A stretch of DNA of 18,286 bases, from NCBI GenBank assembly GCA_958436045.1, contig CAUBIP010000030.1, forward strand, positions 1 through 18,286, in the 5' to 3' direction. Under the pieces are notes generated by a model. That model was not told where the DNA came from and ran no database searches. It was given only the letters and a program-made list of their open reading frames with translations. This DNA is from an uncultured Oscillospiraceae bacterium. Its GTDB lineage: Bacteria > Bacillota > Clostridia > Oscillospirales > Oscillospiraceae. Below, one piece after another: positions 12,756 through 18,286 of this stretch (position 1 is the first letter of the stretch; the number at the start of each line of letters is the position of its first letter). Both the position numbers and the translations under genes were made by a program.

Positions 12756-13144
12756 AGCACCTTGTGATCGGTCTTGTCATTCTTGCCCTGCTGCTGGCCA
12801 CCTCCATCGGCGCGGTCAGCCTGCTGGAAAACCGGGCCGGGCAGATCGTCCAGGAGCTGCGTCTGGCCGAACAGGCGCTGGATCAGGACGCGCCGGAGCT
12901 AGCCTCGGACTACGCCCGGAAGGCCATGGACCTCTGGCAGCACTACAGCGGCTTCCTCGGCTCTATTTTATACCATGCGGAGATGGACGACATCAACGTC
13001 CACTTCGCCCAACTCGGCGGAAACGCCGCCGCCCGGGACCTGGGCGAGCTGCGCTCGACCTGCGCAGAGCTTATCGCCCTGGTCGAGCATCTGCCCCAGA
13101 TGGAAAAGGCCTACTATTTCAATGTCTTCGCCCACTGCTGCTAG
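12752..13144 (+). CDS. DUF4363-family protein
   Basis: This 130-residue protein has an N-terminal membrane anchor or signal segment (HLVIGLVILALLLATSIGAV, about 3-22). A helical, probably extracytoplasmic domain follows, with ENRAGQIVQELRLAEQAL, MDLWQHYSGFLGSILYHAEMDDI and a C-terminal LVEHLPQMEKAYYFNVF. This matches DUF4363, whose genes typically follow a DUF421 gene, as here (ATGA overlap). Function is unknown; the two probably act together at the membrane. It ends in two cysteines and is followed closely by a strong terminator. Confidence 0.85.
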   Translation: MKHLVIGLVILALLLATSIGAVSLLENRAGQIVQELRLAEQALDQDAPELASDYARKAMDLWQHYSGFLGSILYHAEMDDINVHFAQLGGNAAARDLGELRSTCAELIALVEHLPQMEKAYYFNVFAHCC

Positions 13145-13160
13145 CAAGGCACACCAGAAA

Positions 13161-13208
13161 GAGCGCGGAGAAAGCCAAACAAGCTGGCTTTTTCCGCGCT
13201 CTTTTTTT
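13161..13208 (+). terminator. Strong intrinsic terminator between convergent operons
   Basis: A 17-bp stem (13161-13177 with 13185-13201) is fully paired on the plus strand when one G-U pair is allowed. It has a 7-base loop and is followed by seven T (13202-13208). It ends the DUF421-DUF4363 unit and sits 14 bases from the stop of the convergent anti-sigma gene, for which the U-run is only three long. Confidence 0.92.
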
Positions 13209-13221
13209 GTTTCCGAACCCA

Positions 13222-14040
13222 TTACGGGCACAGGAGCAGGATTCCCGTCTGACCGGTCACCTCGCCGTACCAGGTGCCGCCCTCGGCCTCGTGCAGCTGC
13301 TGCAGCTGCGCCAGCGGGGCTTTGGCCTCCCAGACGCCCTCGGCGATCTCGTCCCAGGCTGTGATCTGCACAAACTCCGCCGTCTGGCGGCCGTACAGGA
13401 CCAGGACCGGCAGCTCCTGCCAGGCCAGGAAGATATCCAAGTCGAATGCATCATCCCCGCCGCCCATTTCTGTCGCGGCATTCTCACCCGCCTGCTCGAA
13501 CGGCGATGCCGCATCTGTGGTATCGCCCGAAGCGCCATCCGAACCGGACAGCTCCGGCAGGACACTGCCCTGCTTGAGATCCGGCGACGGCTGGTCCGGC
13601 GCGGCGGTCGCGCTTTGCAGCGCTTCTCCCCCGGCATCCTGCAGGGTGGCCTCATCCGCTGCAGCGCTGTCTTGCACGCCAGCGGCGACGGCGGTCTCAT
13701 TTCCGGCGGGCAGCATCAGCTTGCCGCTGCCGAGGAGCAGCAACAAAACCACCGCTGCCGCTGCGACCGCAGTCCCCGGCCCCCAGAGGAAGCGGCGCGG
13801 CTGCCGCGGTGCCCACTGGGGTTGGTTCGCGGCGATCTCCGCCATAATATTCTGCTGCAGCGCCGCAGGCGGTTCTTTCTCTAAATCGGCAAGCGCCGCT
13901 TCCAGCTGCATATAATCGGTCAGCCGCCGGCGGCAGGCAGGGCACTGGTCCAGATGCTTGGCAAGCGCTGCGTTTTCCCGCGGCGAGAGCATCCCGTCCA
14001 GCTTTTCGCTCAGCAGCCGGTTCGCTTTTTTGCATCGCAT
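13222..14040 (-). CDS. Membrane anti-sigma factor with zf-HC2 domain
   Basis: This 272-residue protein should hold the co-transcribed sigma factor inactive at the membrane. The N-terminal zinc-binding anti-sigma domain has C3, H29, C33 and C36 (KHLDQCPACRRRL). One membrane span lies at about 88-106. Beyond it is a low-complexity extracellular linker rich in alanine, aspartate and serine (about 115-195), then a C-terminal domain (about 200-272) I do not recognise, with WQELPVLVLYGRQTAEFVQI and YGEVTGQTGILLLCP. The ATG at 14040 is chosen because GGGGG sits 8 bases upstream; an in-frame GTG at 14046 is too close to it. The gene follows the sigma gene directly. Confidence 0.88.
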   Translation of the reverse strand: MRCKKANRLLSEKLDGMLSPRENAALAKHLDQCPACRRRLTDYMQLEAALADLEKEPPAALQQNIMAEIAANQPQWAPRQPRRFLWGPGTAVAAAAVVLLLLLGSGKLMLPAGNETAVAAGVQDSAAADEATLQDAGGEALQSATAAPDQPSPDLKQGSVLPELSGSDGASGDTTDAASPFEQAGENAATEMGGGDDAFDLDIFLAWQELPVLVLYGRQTAEFVQITAWDEIAEGVWEAKAPLAQLQQLHEAEGGTWYGEVTGQTGILLLCP

Positions 14041-14045
14041 CGGCA

Positions 14046-14645
14046 CTACCCCCTTTCTGCTTTCTTAGACGGCACTGACAGCGTTTTGTTCCCGACCTCT
14101 TCCAGCGCGCGGCGCAGCTGTTCCCGGGCTCTGGCCAGACGGGATTTTACCGTCCCCGCCCGCAGGCCCAGGCACTGGCCGATCTCCTCATACGAAAGCC
14201 CCTGCATAGAGCGCAGCGTCAAGATCTGGCGCTGCTCCGGGCGCAGCAGCTCTAATGCGCGGCGCAGCTGCGCCGCCTGCTCCCGCTGCAGGACCGTCGC
14301 CTCCGGACCGGGAGCCGGGTCCGGCATTTCCCAAGCCTGGTCCGACTCCTCCTGTGCAGAAAGGGAGACGGTCCTCCGGTTCTTCTGCGTCCGAAGAAAA
14401 TCTATGCTGACATTGCTGGCCAGCCGGTAGAGCCAGGTGGAAAATTTCGCCTCAGCCCGGAAGCCCGGCAGGCCCCGCCAGGCCCGGAGAAATGTCTCCT
14501 GGGTCAGATCCAGCGCGTCCTGCTCGTTGCCGACCGTCCGCAGTACCAGATTATAGACCGGCTTTTGATACCGGGCTACCAGTTGGGCAAAGGCGTGCGG
14601 ATCGCCCGCCGCCGCGGCCCGGATCCATTCACTCTCCCGCATCAT
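14046..14645 (-). CDS. ECF-type RNA polymerase sigma factor (SigW/RpoE-like)
   Basis: This 199-residue sigma-70-family protein has only regions 2 and 4. Region 2 covers about 20-86: NEQDALDLTQETFLRAWRGLPGF and KFSTWLYRLASNVSIDFLR. Region 4 covers about 128-181: LRPEQRQILTLRSMQGLSYEEIG and the helix-turn-helix GLRAGTVKSRLARAREQL. It directs polymerase to a stress or envelope regulon when released by the anti-sigma factor encoded next. GGAGGG lies 6 bases before the ATG at 14645 (a second ATG follows at once). Its first 17 bases overlap the end of dusB in another frame. No canonical ECF promoter was seen before it; it seems to be read from the upstream operon. Confidence 0.93.
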   Translation of the reverse strand: MMRESEWIRAAAAGDPHAFAQLVARYQKPVYNLVLRTVGNEQDALDLTQETFLRAWRGLPGFRAEAKFSTWLYRLASNVSIDFLRTQKNRRTVSLSAQEESDQAWEMPDPAPGPEATVLQREQAAQLRRALELLRPEQRQILTLRSMQGLSYEEIGQCLGLRAGTVKSRLARAREQLRRALEEVGNKTLSVPSKKAERG

Positions 14646-15603
14646 GCAGATCCCTCCGGATCCCGGCGGCAATGCGCCGGACCTCCTCCGCGGAACTGAT
14701 CTTTGAGATCCGCTCCTTGTAGTAATTACTATATGGCACACCCCGCAGATACCAGGAGAAATACTTCCTGGCCTCCAGGCAGGCGATATGCTCGCCCTTG
14801 TCCGCCATGGCCAGAGAGAACTGCTCCTCCGCCACGCCGATGCGCGCCGCCAGCGGCGGTCGGGCCGGGTTCTCCTCCCCCGCCAGCGCCGCCCGCAGCT
14901 GGGCAAATAACCACGGGTCGCCGAAGCAGCCGCGGCCGACCATCAGCCCATCCGCGCCGGTGCGCGCCAGGCAGCGCGTCGCCGCCTGGGGAGAGATGAT
15001 ATCGCCGTTGGCGATGACCGGAATGGTCAGCGCCTCTTTTACGCAGCGGATGATATCCCAATCCGCCGTCCCAGAATAGAGCATCGTACGGGTCCGGCCA
15101 TGGACAGCGACGCTGGCCGCGCCGTTATCCTGGCAAATTCTCGCCAGCTCCACGCAGTTGATGCTGCCCTTGTCCCACCCGGTACGCATTTTAACCGTCA
15201 CCGGGACGGGCACAGCGTCTGTCACGGCCCGGACGATGCGGCCCGCCAGCTCCGGCGTGCGCATTAAGCCGGAGCCGTCGCCGGTCCCCGCGACCTTCGG
15301 CATGGGGCAGCCCATATTGATATCGATAAAATCGCAGCCGCTGGCCTCCAGCGCCAGCCCGGCCGCCTCGGCCATAATGGCCGGGTCATTGCCGAAGATC
15401 TGCACGCCGCAGGCGCTGCCCGCATTTTTGCGCAGCAGCGTCCGGCTTTTTTTATCCTGATAGACCAGGGCGCGGGATGAAACCATCTCCGTCACCGTGA
15501 TCTCCGCGCCGAGCCCGGCGCAAATGGTACGGTAGGCATAATCCGTCACGCCTGCCATCGGCGCAAGCCAAAGCTGCCCTGGTAGGCCATCTGCAAATCT
15601 CAT
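14629..15603 (-). CDS. dusB: tRNA-dihydrouridine synthase (DusB type)
   Basis: The flavoenzyme reduces uridines in the tRNA D-loop with NADPH. The protein is 324 residues, normal for the family. It has the FMN-binding barrel start LWLAPMAGVTDYAYR, the catalytic cysteine C99 in DINMGCPMPKV, PVTVKMRTGW, AVHGRTRTMLYSG, PVIANGDI and a GADGLMVGRGCFGDPWLF phosphate-binding stretch, then a helical C-terminal domain. The ATG at 15603 overlaps the NUDIX stop by 4 bp. The open frame continues upstream only as a shadow of that gene. Confidence 0.96.
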   Translation of the reverse strand: MRFADGLPGQLWLAPMAGVTDYAYRTICAGLGAEITVTEMVSSRALVYQDKKSRTLLRKNAGSACGVQIFGNDPAIMAEAAGLALEASGCDFIDINMGCPMPKVAGTGDGSGLMRTPELAGRIVRAVTDAVPVPVTVKMRTGWDKGSINCVELARICQDNGAASVAVHGRTRTMLYSGTADWDIIRCVKEALTIPVIANGDIISPQAATRCLARTGADGLMVGRGCFGDPWLFAQLRAALAGEENPARPPLAARIGVAEEQFSLAMADKGEHIACLEARKYFSWYLRGVPYSNYYKERISKISSAEEVRRIAAGIRRDLHDAGE

Positions 15604-16097
15604 AGATCGTTTCCCTTTCGCGCAATGTCCAGCGGGAGCGGCTGGCCGTTTTTCCAAGCGGCGGTGAGCCGGTCGCCGGTGTAGCACAGCTTCATGGTGA
15701 AAAAGGCGTCATTCTGGCGCAGCTGCTGCAAAAACAGCCGGTCGCCCTCCCACTGGGGCAGCTGGGGCACCTCTGCCAAGGGCACCCAGGCCAAGTCCCC
15801 CTCCGGGCAATCGCGGAGGGTCCCCGACGCCGCCGTGGCGGAAAACAGGTGCATATACTCCCCTTCCCACTGGTCGGAGACAAAGGTAATGATACCCCGG
15901 TAGCGGTAGTCCGTCAGCGTCAGGCCCGTCTCCTCCAGGAATTCCCGGCAGCAGCACTCCTCCGGGCTCTCGTTCTCCTCGAGCTTGCCGCCGATGCCGA
16001 TCCATTTCCCGGCGTTCTCGTCTTGTTTCTTTTTCACGCGGTGCAGCATTAGATAGCAGCCGTTTTGCTCCAGATAACAAAGCGTTGTGTTTTTCAT
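15600..16097 (-). CDS. NUDIX hydrolase (MutT / 8-oxo-dGTP diphosphatase-like)
   Basis: NUDIX enzymes split nucleoside diphosphates linked to another group. This 165-residue protein has a perfect box Gx5Ex7REUxEExGU at 37-59 (G37, E43, R51, E52, E55, E56, G58). The lead-in KWIGIGGKLE and an N-terminal strand YLMLHRVKKKQDENAGKW are like those of Firmicute 8-oxo-dGTP diphosphatases. The exact substrate is not certain. The ATG directly follows the lipid-kinase stop codon (TAAATG) with GAGGAAAG as ribosome binding site, and its own stop overlaps the dusB start. Confidence 0.93.
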   Translation of the reverse strand: MKNTTLCYLEQNGCYLMLHRVKKKQDENAGKWIGIGGKLEENESPEECCCREFLEETGLTLTDYRYRGIITFVSDQWEGEYMHLFSATAASGTLRDCPEGDLAWVPLAEVPQLPQWEGDRLFLQQLRQNDAFFTMKLCYTGDRLTAAWKNGQPLPLDIARKGNDL

Positions 16098-17006
16098 TTA
16101 CTTTCCTCGCAGCGCAGTATCCTCTTTGCAGATGATAGCAATGGCATCGTGCAGATTCTCGACCTCGATTGTCTCGCTGCCCTCGGCCATTTCGCCGTCC
16201 AGTGTCCAGTCGACGGAGGCGGGGGCGGTAATCTTCACCTTTTTCGTATTGCAGAACGTGATGGCGCCAGAATGATAATTCTGCGTGCTCAACGCCACGA
16301 TGCACTCATTGAGTTCCAGAAGATTCGACGGTGAGCGGATCAGCAGCACTTCAAAGACACCGTCGCTCATATTGACCAAATGTGGGTCCAGCGTCAACAC
16401 GCCGCCGACGGAGGTCGAATTGCTGACCGCGCCGAAGATATAGTCATCCTCCAGCACCTGGTCATCCGTCTCCACCCGGAGGTGGATCTTGCGGATATTG
16501 GCGATATCCTTGATCCCGGCCAGCAGATACGCCACATGGCCCAGTGCGTTTTTGACGCTCTGGGGCGTCGCGTAGGATGTCCGGGTAAATGCGCCGCAGG
16601 AGGCGACGTAGGAGAAATAGCGGTCGTTGAACCGGCCGATATCCAGCCGGTGAGGCGTTCCCTCAACGATGCAGCGAGCCGCCTCCATGATCTGCTTCGG
16701 CAGGCCCAGGGAGCTGGCAAAGTCGTTGGTTGACCCTGCCGGGATATAGCCGATGGGCTTATCCGCGCCGCTCAGCAGCATCCCTGCTACGACCTCGTTA
16801 AACGTGCCGTCGCCGCCGGCGCAGACGACAAGATCAACCTCCGCTGCCTTGCGCTGGACGATCTGCGTCGCATCCGCCCGGCCAGCGGTCATATAGACGA
16901 TATTTTCATACCCGTGGGCGGTGAATAGCCCGATAATATCCGCGAGATACCGCTGGATCCGTTTCATCCCCGCACAGGGATTGACTACCAAAAGTAACTT
17001 TTTCAA
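16098..17006 (-). CDS. Diacylglycerol/lipid kinase family protein (YegS/DgkB type), TTG start
   Basis: Enzymes of this family phosphorylate diacylglycerol or related lipids, recycling lipids for phospholipid synthesis. The protein is 302 residues from the TTG. It has KKLLLVVNPCAG at the N-terminus, the catalytic-loop motif GGDGTFNEVV (64-73), IPAGSTNDFASSLGLP, and VSNSTSVGGVLTLDPHLVNMSDG, with C-terminal strands ending in DWTLDGEM. I prefer TTG at 17006: AAGAAGG lies 6 bases upstream and the family N-terminus (usually MKKLLLIVNP) starts there. An in-frame ATG at 17030 would add eight residues and also has a G-rich stretch before it. It opens the operon running to the sigma and anti-sigma genes. 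Confidence 0.93.
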   Translation of the reverse strand: MKKLLLVVNPCAGMKRIQRYLADIIGLFTAHGYENIVYMTAGRADATQIVQRKAAEVDLVVCAGGDGTFNEVVAGMLLSGADKPIGYIPAGSTNDFASSLGLPKQIMEAARCIVEGTPHRLDIGRFNDRYFSYVASCGAFTRTSYATPQSVKNALGHVAYLLAGIKDIANIRKIHLRVETDDQVLEDDYIFGAVSNSTSVGGVLTLDPHLVNMSDGVFEVLLIRSPSNLLELNECIVALSTQNYHSGAITFCNTKKVKITAPASVDWTLDGEMAEGSETIEVENLHDAIAIICKEDTALRGK

Positions 17007-17161
17007 GCTATACCTTCTTTCTGCACGCATCCCGCCCCAGGCACAGGGCGCGGGAAAATACCAAAGGAAACCGGGGCCACACCCTTTACGCCGCCGCAGT
17101 TTTCTGCTAAAATAGCAAAAAAACACAGCCCTGCGGCAGGCAGCGCACCACCGTACGCCCC

Positions 17162-17190
17162 ATTATACCGAATGCGGGCTGATTTTGCAA
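17162..17190 (-). promoter_or_regulatory. Promoter of the lipid kinase-NUDIX-dusB-sigma operon
   Basis: The minus strand reads TTGCAA (17190-17185), a 17-base spacer and consensus TATAAT (17167-17162). The leader to the TTG start is about 150 bases, with U-rich stretches and a possible stem (17131-17137 with 17093-17099). The -35 is 24 bases before the divergent gluQ ATG. Confidence 0.8.
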
Positions 17191-17213
17191 CCGTTGTGCA
17201 AAGGAGCAATTTT

Positions 17214-18134
17214 ATGACGACGATCGGACGATTTGCACCCACCCCCAGCGGGCGGATGCACCTAGGCAACGCGTTTACCGCCCTGCTGGCCTGGCTCTCC
17301 GCCCGCAGCCAGGGCGGCAGGATCGTCCTGCGCATCGAAGACCTGGACCCAGCCCGCTGCCGCCCGGCTTATGCCCGCCAGCTGCGGGAGGACCTCACCT
17401 GGCTTGGCCTGGACTGGGACCAAGAGATGCCGCCCCAGAGCGCCCGCTCCGCCGTCTACGCCGAATACTTTGACCAACTGGACCGGCGCGGGCTACTCTA
17501 TCCCTGCTACTGCTCCCGGGGCCAGCTGCACGCTGCGTCCGCCCCCCATGCATCCGACGGCCGTGTCATCTACTCCGGCGCCTGCAGGGACCTGACTACA
17601 GCCCAGCGGGCCGAGATGCACAAAGCCCCGGCCTGGCGCATCCGTGTGCCGGACGAGACGGTTTCCTTTTCCGACCGGGTCTTTGGCCTCACGGCGCAGA
17701 ACCTGCAGAAAGAGTGCGGTGATTTTATTCTCCGCAGGGCCGACGGCATCTATGCCTATCAGCTGGCCGTCGTCTGCGATGACGCGCTGGCCGGGGTGAC
17801 GGAGGTCGTCCGGGGCTGCGATTTGCTGCCCGCGACGCCACCGCAGCTTTATTTAATGCGCCTGCTCGGCTTTCCTGCGCCCCGCTATGCCCACGTGCCG
17901 CTGCTGACAGACGAGACCGGCCGCCGCCTCTCCAAGCGGGATGGCGACCTGGATTTTGCCGCGCTGCGCCAGCGTTGGCGCGCGCCGCAGCTGACCGGTT
18001 ATCTCGCCTGTGCCGCCGGGCTCCTCCCAGCGCCAGAGCCGGTCACCCCAGCGGAGCTCATCGCAGAATTTGACTGGCAGCGCATCCCCCGCCGCCCAGC
18101 CATCGCCATCCGCGCCCTGCTGTCAAGCAGCTAA
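17214..18134 (+). CDS. gluQ: Glutamyl-queuosine tRNA(Asp) synthetase
   Basis: GluQ-RS activates glutamate and attaches it to queuosine at position 34 of tRNA-Asp; it resembles the catalytic half of glutamyl-tRNA synthetase without the anticodon-binding domain. The protein is 306 residues, the right length for this truncated form. Visible are RFAPTPSGRMHLGN (HIGH motif at 16-19), LRIEDLDPAR, a complete zinc site C98, C100, Y120, C124 with a longer loop than the E. coli enzyme, VVRGCDLLPATPPQ, and the KMSKS-like RRLSKRDGD (about 237-245). AAGGAG precedes the ATG at 17214. It is divergent from the lipid kinase operon and stands alone on the plus strand. Confidence 0.95.
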   Translation: MTTIGRFAPTPSGRMHLGNAFTALLAWLSARSQGGRIVLRIEDLDPARCRPAYARQLREDLTWLGLDWDQEMPPQSARSAVYAEYFDQLDRRGLLYPCYCSRGQLHAASAPHASDGRVIYSGACRDLTTAQRAEMHKAPAWRIRVPDETVSFSDRVFGLTAQNLQKECGDFILRRADGIYAYQLAVVCDDALAGVTEVVRGCDLLPATPPQLYLMRLLGFPAPRYAHVPLLTDETGRRLSKRDGDLDFAALRQRWRAPQLTGYLACAAGLLPAPEPVTPAELIAEFDWQRIPRRPAIAIRALLSSS

Positions 18135-18171
18135 TGCGCACGGGTAGCCGCCACTCTCCGCCAATTCGCAG

Positions 18172-18207
18172 CAACAGCCGATCTGACGCGCGTCAGATCG
18201 GCTGTTG
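18172..18207. terminator. Perfect 36-bp palindrome, probable terminator between convergent genes
   Basis: Two 18-base arms, beginning CAACAGCCGATC, match perfectly with no spacer (centre 18189/18190). As RNA this folds into a 16-bp stem with a CGCG loop. On the plus strand it is followed by a U-rich but interrupted stretch (UGUACUUUCUAUUCU); on the minus strand there is none. It sits 37 bases after the gluQ stop and 27 bases from the stop of the convergent partial gene. Confidence 0.7.
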
Positions 18208-18234
18208 TGTACTTTCTATTCTGCTGCGAAGCGG

Positions 18235-18286
18235 CTAACAGCCAAGCTTATCCAGATAGCGGACAAATATCGACGCTGCCTGGGCG
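18235..18286 (-). CDS. C-terminal tail of an unidentified gene (partial)
   Basis: The minus strand reads in from the window edge and ends at TAG (18237-18235). Sixteen residues are visible, ending SIFVRYLDKLGC. The amphipathic, protein-like composition and the convergent position behind a palindrome suggest a real gene end, but it is too short to name. Confidence 0.45.
   Translation of the reverse strand, partial: AQAASIFVRYLDKLGC

Noticed and set aside
12706..13884. 392-codon plus-strand frame from the DUF421 end into the anti-sigma gene
   Set aside because: It runs through a DUF4363 gene, a strong terminator and the antisense of a zf-HC2 protein; translation is arginine-rich and low complexity.
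1..18286. CRISPR arrays, insertion sequences, phage or plasmid features
   Set aside because: No spaced direct repeats, transposase, integrase or terminal inverted repeats with target duplications were found by eye.

Overview
The window is GC-rich chromosomal DNA from what looks like an anaerobic Clostridia-class Firmicute, probably of the Oscillospirales/Ruminococcaceae type. This placement is inferred from gene content and not from a phylogenetic search. Supporting signs are strong AGGAGG-type ribosome binding sites, an L10-leader RNA, the rpmG-secE-nusG-rplKA-rplJL order, a DUF421 (YetF)-DUF4363 pair, a sigma/anti-sigma pair with a zf-HC2 domain, and an [FeFe]-hydrogenase maturase (HydE). 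No insertion sequence, phage gene, CRISPR array, tRNA or rRNA was seen. Nearly all genes are on the minus strand and tightly packed, with many 4-bp ATGA overlaps.

Layout, in minus-strand transcription order from the right. (a) 18286-18235 is the tail of an unknown gene, separated by a perfect 36-bp palindrome from the plus-strand gene gluQ (17214-18134). (b) 17190-13222 is an operon with its own promoter: lipid kinase, NUDIX hydrolase, dusB, ECF-type sigma factor, membrane anti-sigma factor. (c) 12072-13144 (plus strand) holds the DUF421-DUF4363 pair and ends in a strong terminator. (d) 11937-8499 holds a small membrane protein, two half-size chromate-transporter-family proteins and ruvC-ruvA-ruvB. 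(e) 8412-7904 is a zinc-ribbon protein behind a strong promoter and a long structured leader. (f) 7789-7241 is an Sfp-type phosphopantetheinyl transferase. (g) 7205-3512 is the ribosomal/secretion block rpmG-secE-nusG-rplK-rplA, then rplJ-rplL with its own promoter and L10 leader, closed by a terminator where rpoB would usually follow.

(h) The most interesting part is 3442 down to 1. A near-consensus promoter drives a stand-alone TM1266-family protein (putative iron-only-hydrogenase system regulator), then a predicted transcription attenuator with two mutually exclusive stems. After these come a FecCD-type importer permease, an ABC ATPase whose C-terminus is a second TM1266-like domain, and hydE running off the window edge. 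The last three genes are joined by 4-bp overlaps. I read this as a metal or cofactor importer tied to H-cluster assembly, in which the same sensor fold occurs once free and once built into the transporter ATPase. By analogy with MetN, the fused domain may shut the transporter off when its ligand is plentiful. The substrate is unknown, and no substrate-binding protein is present in the window.
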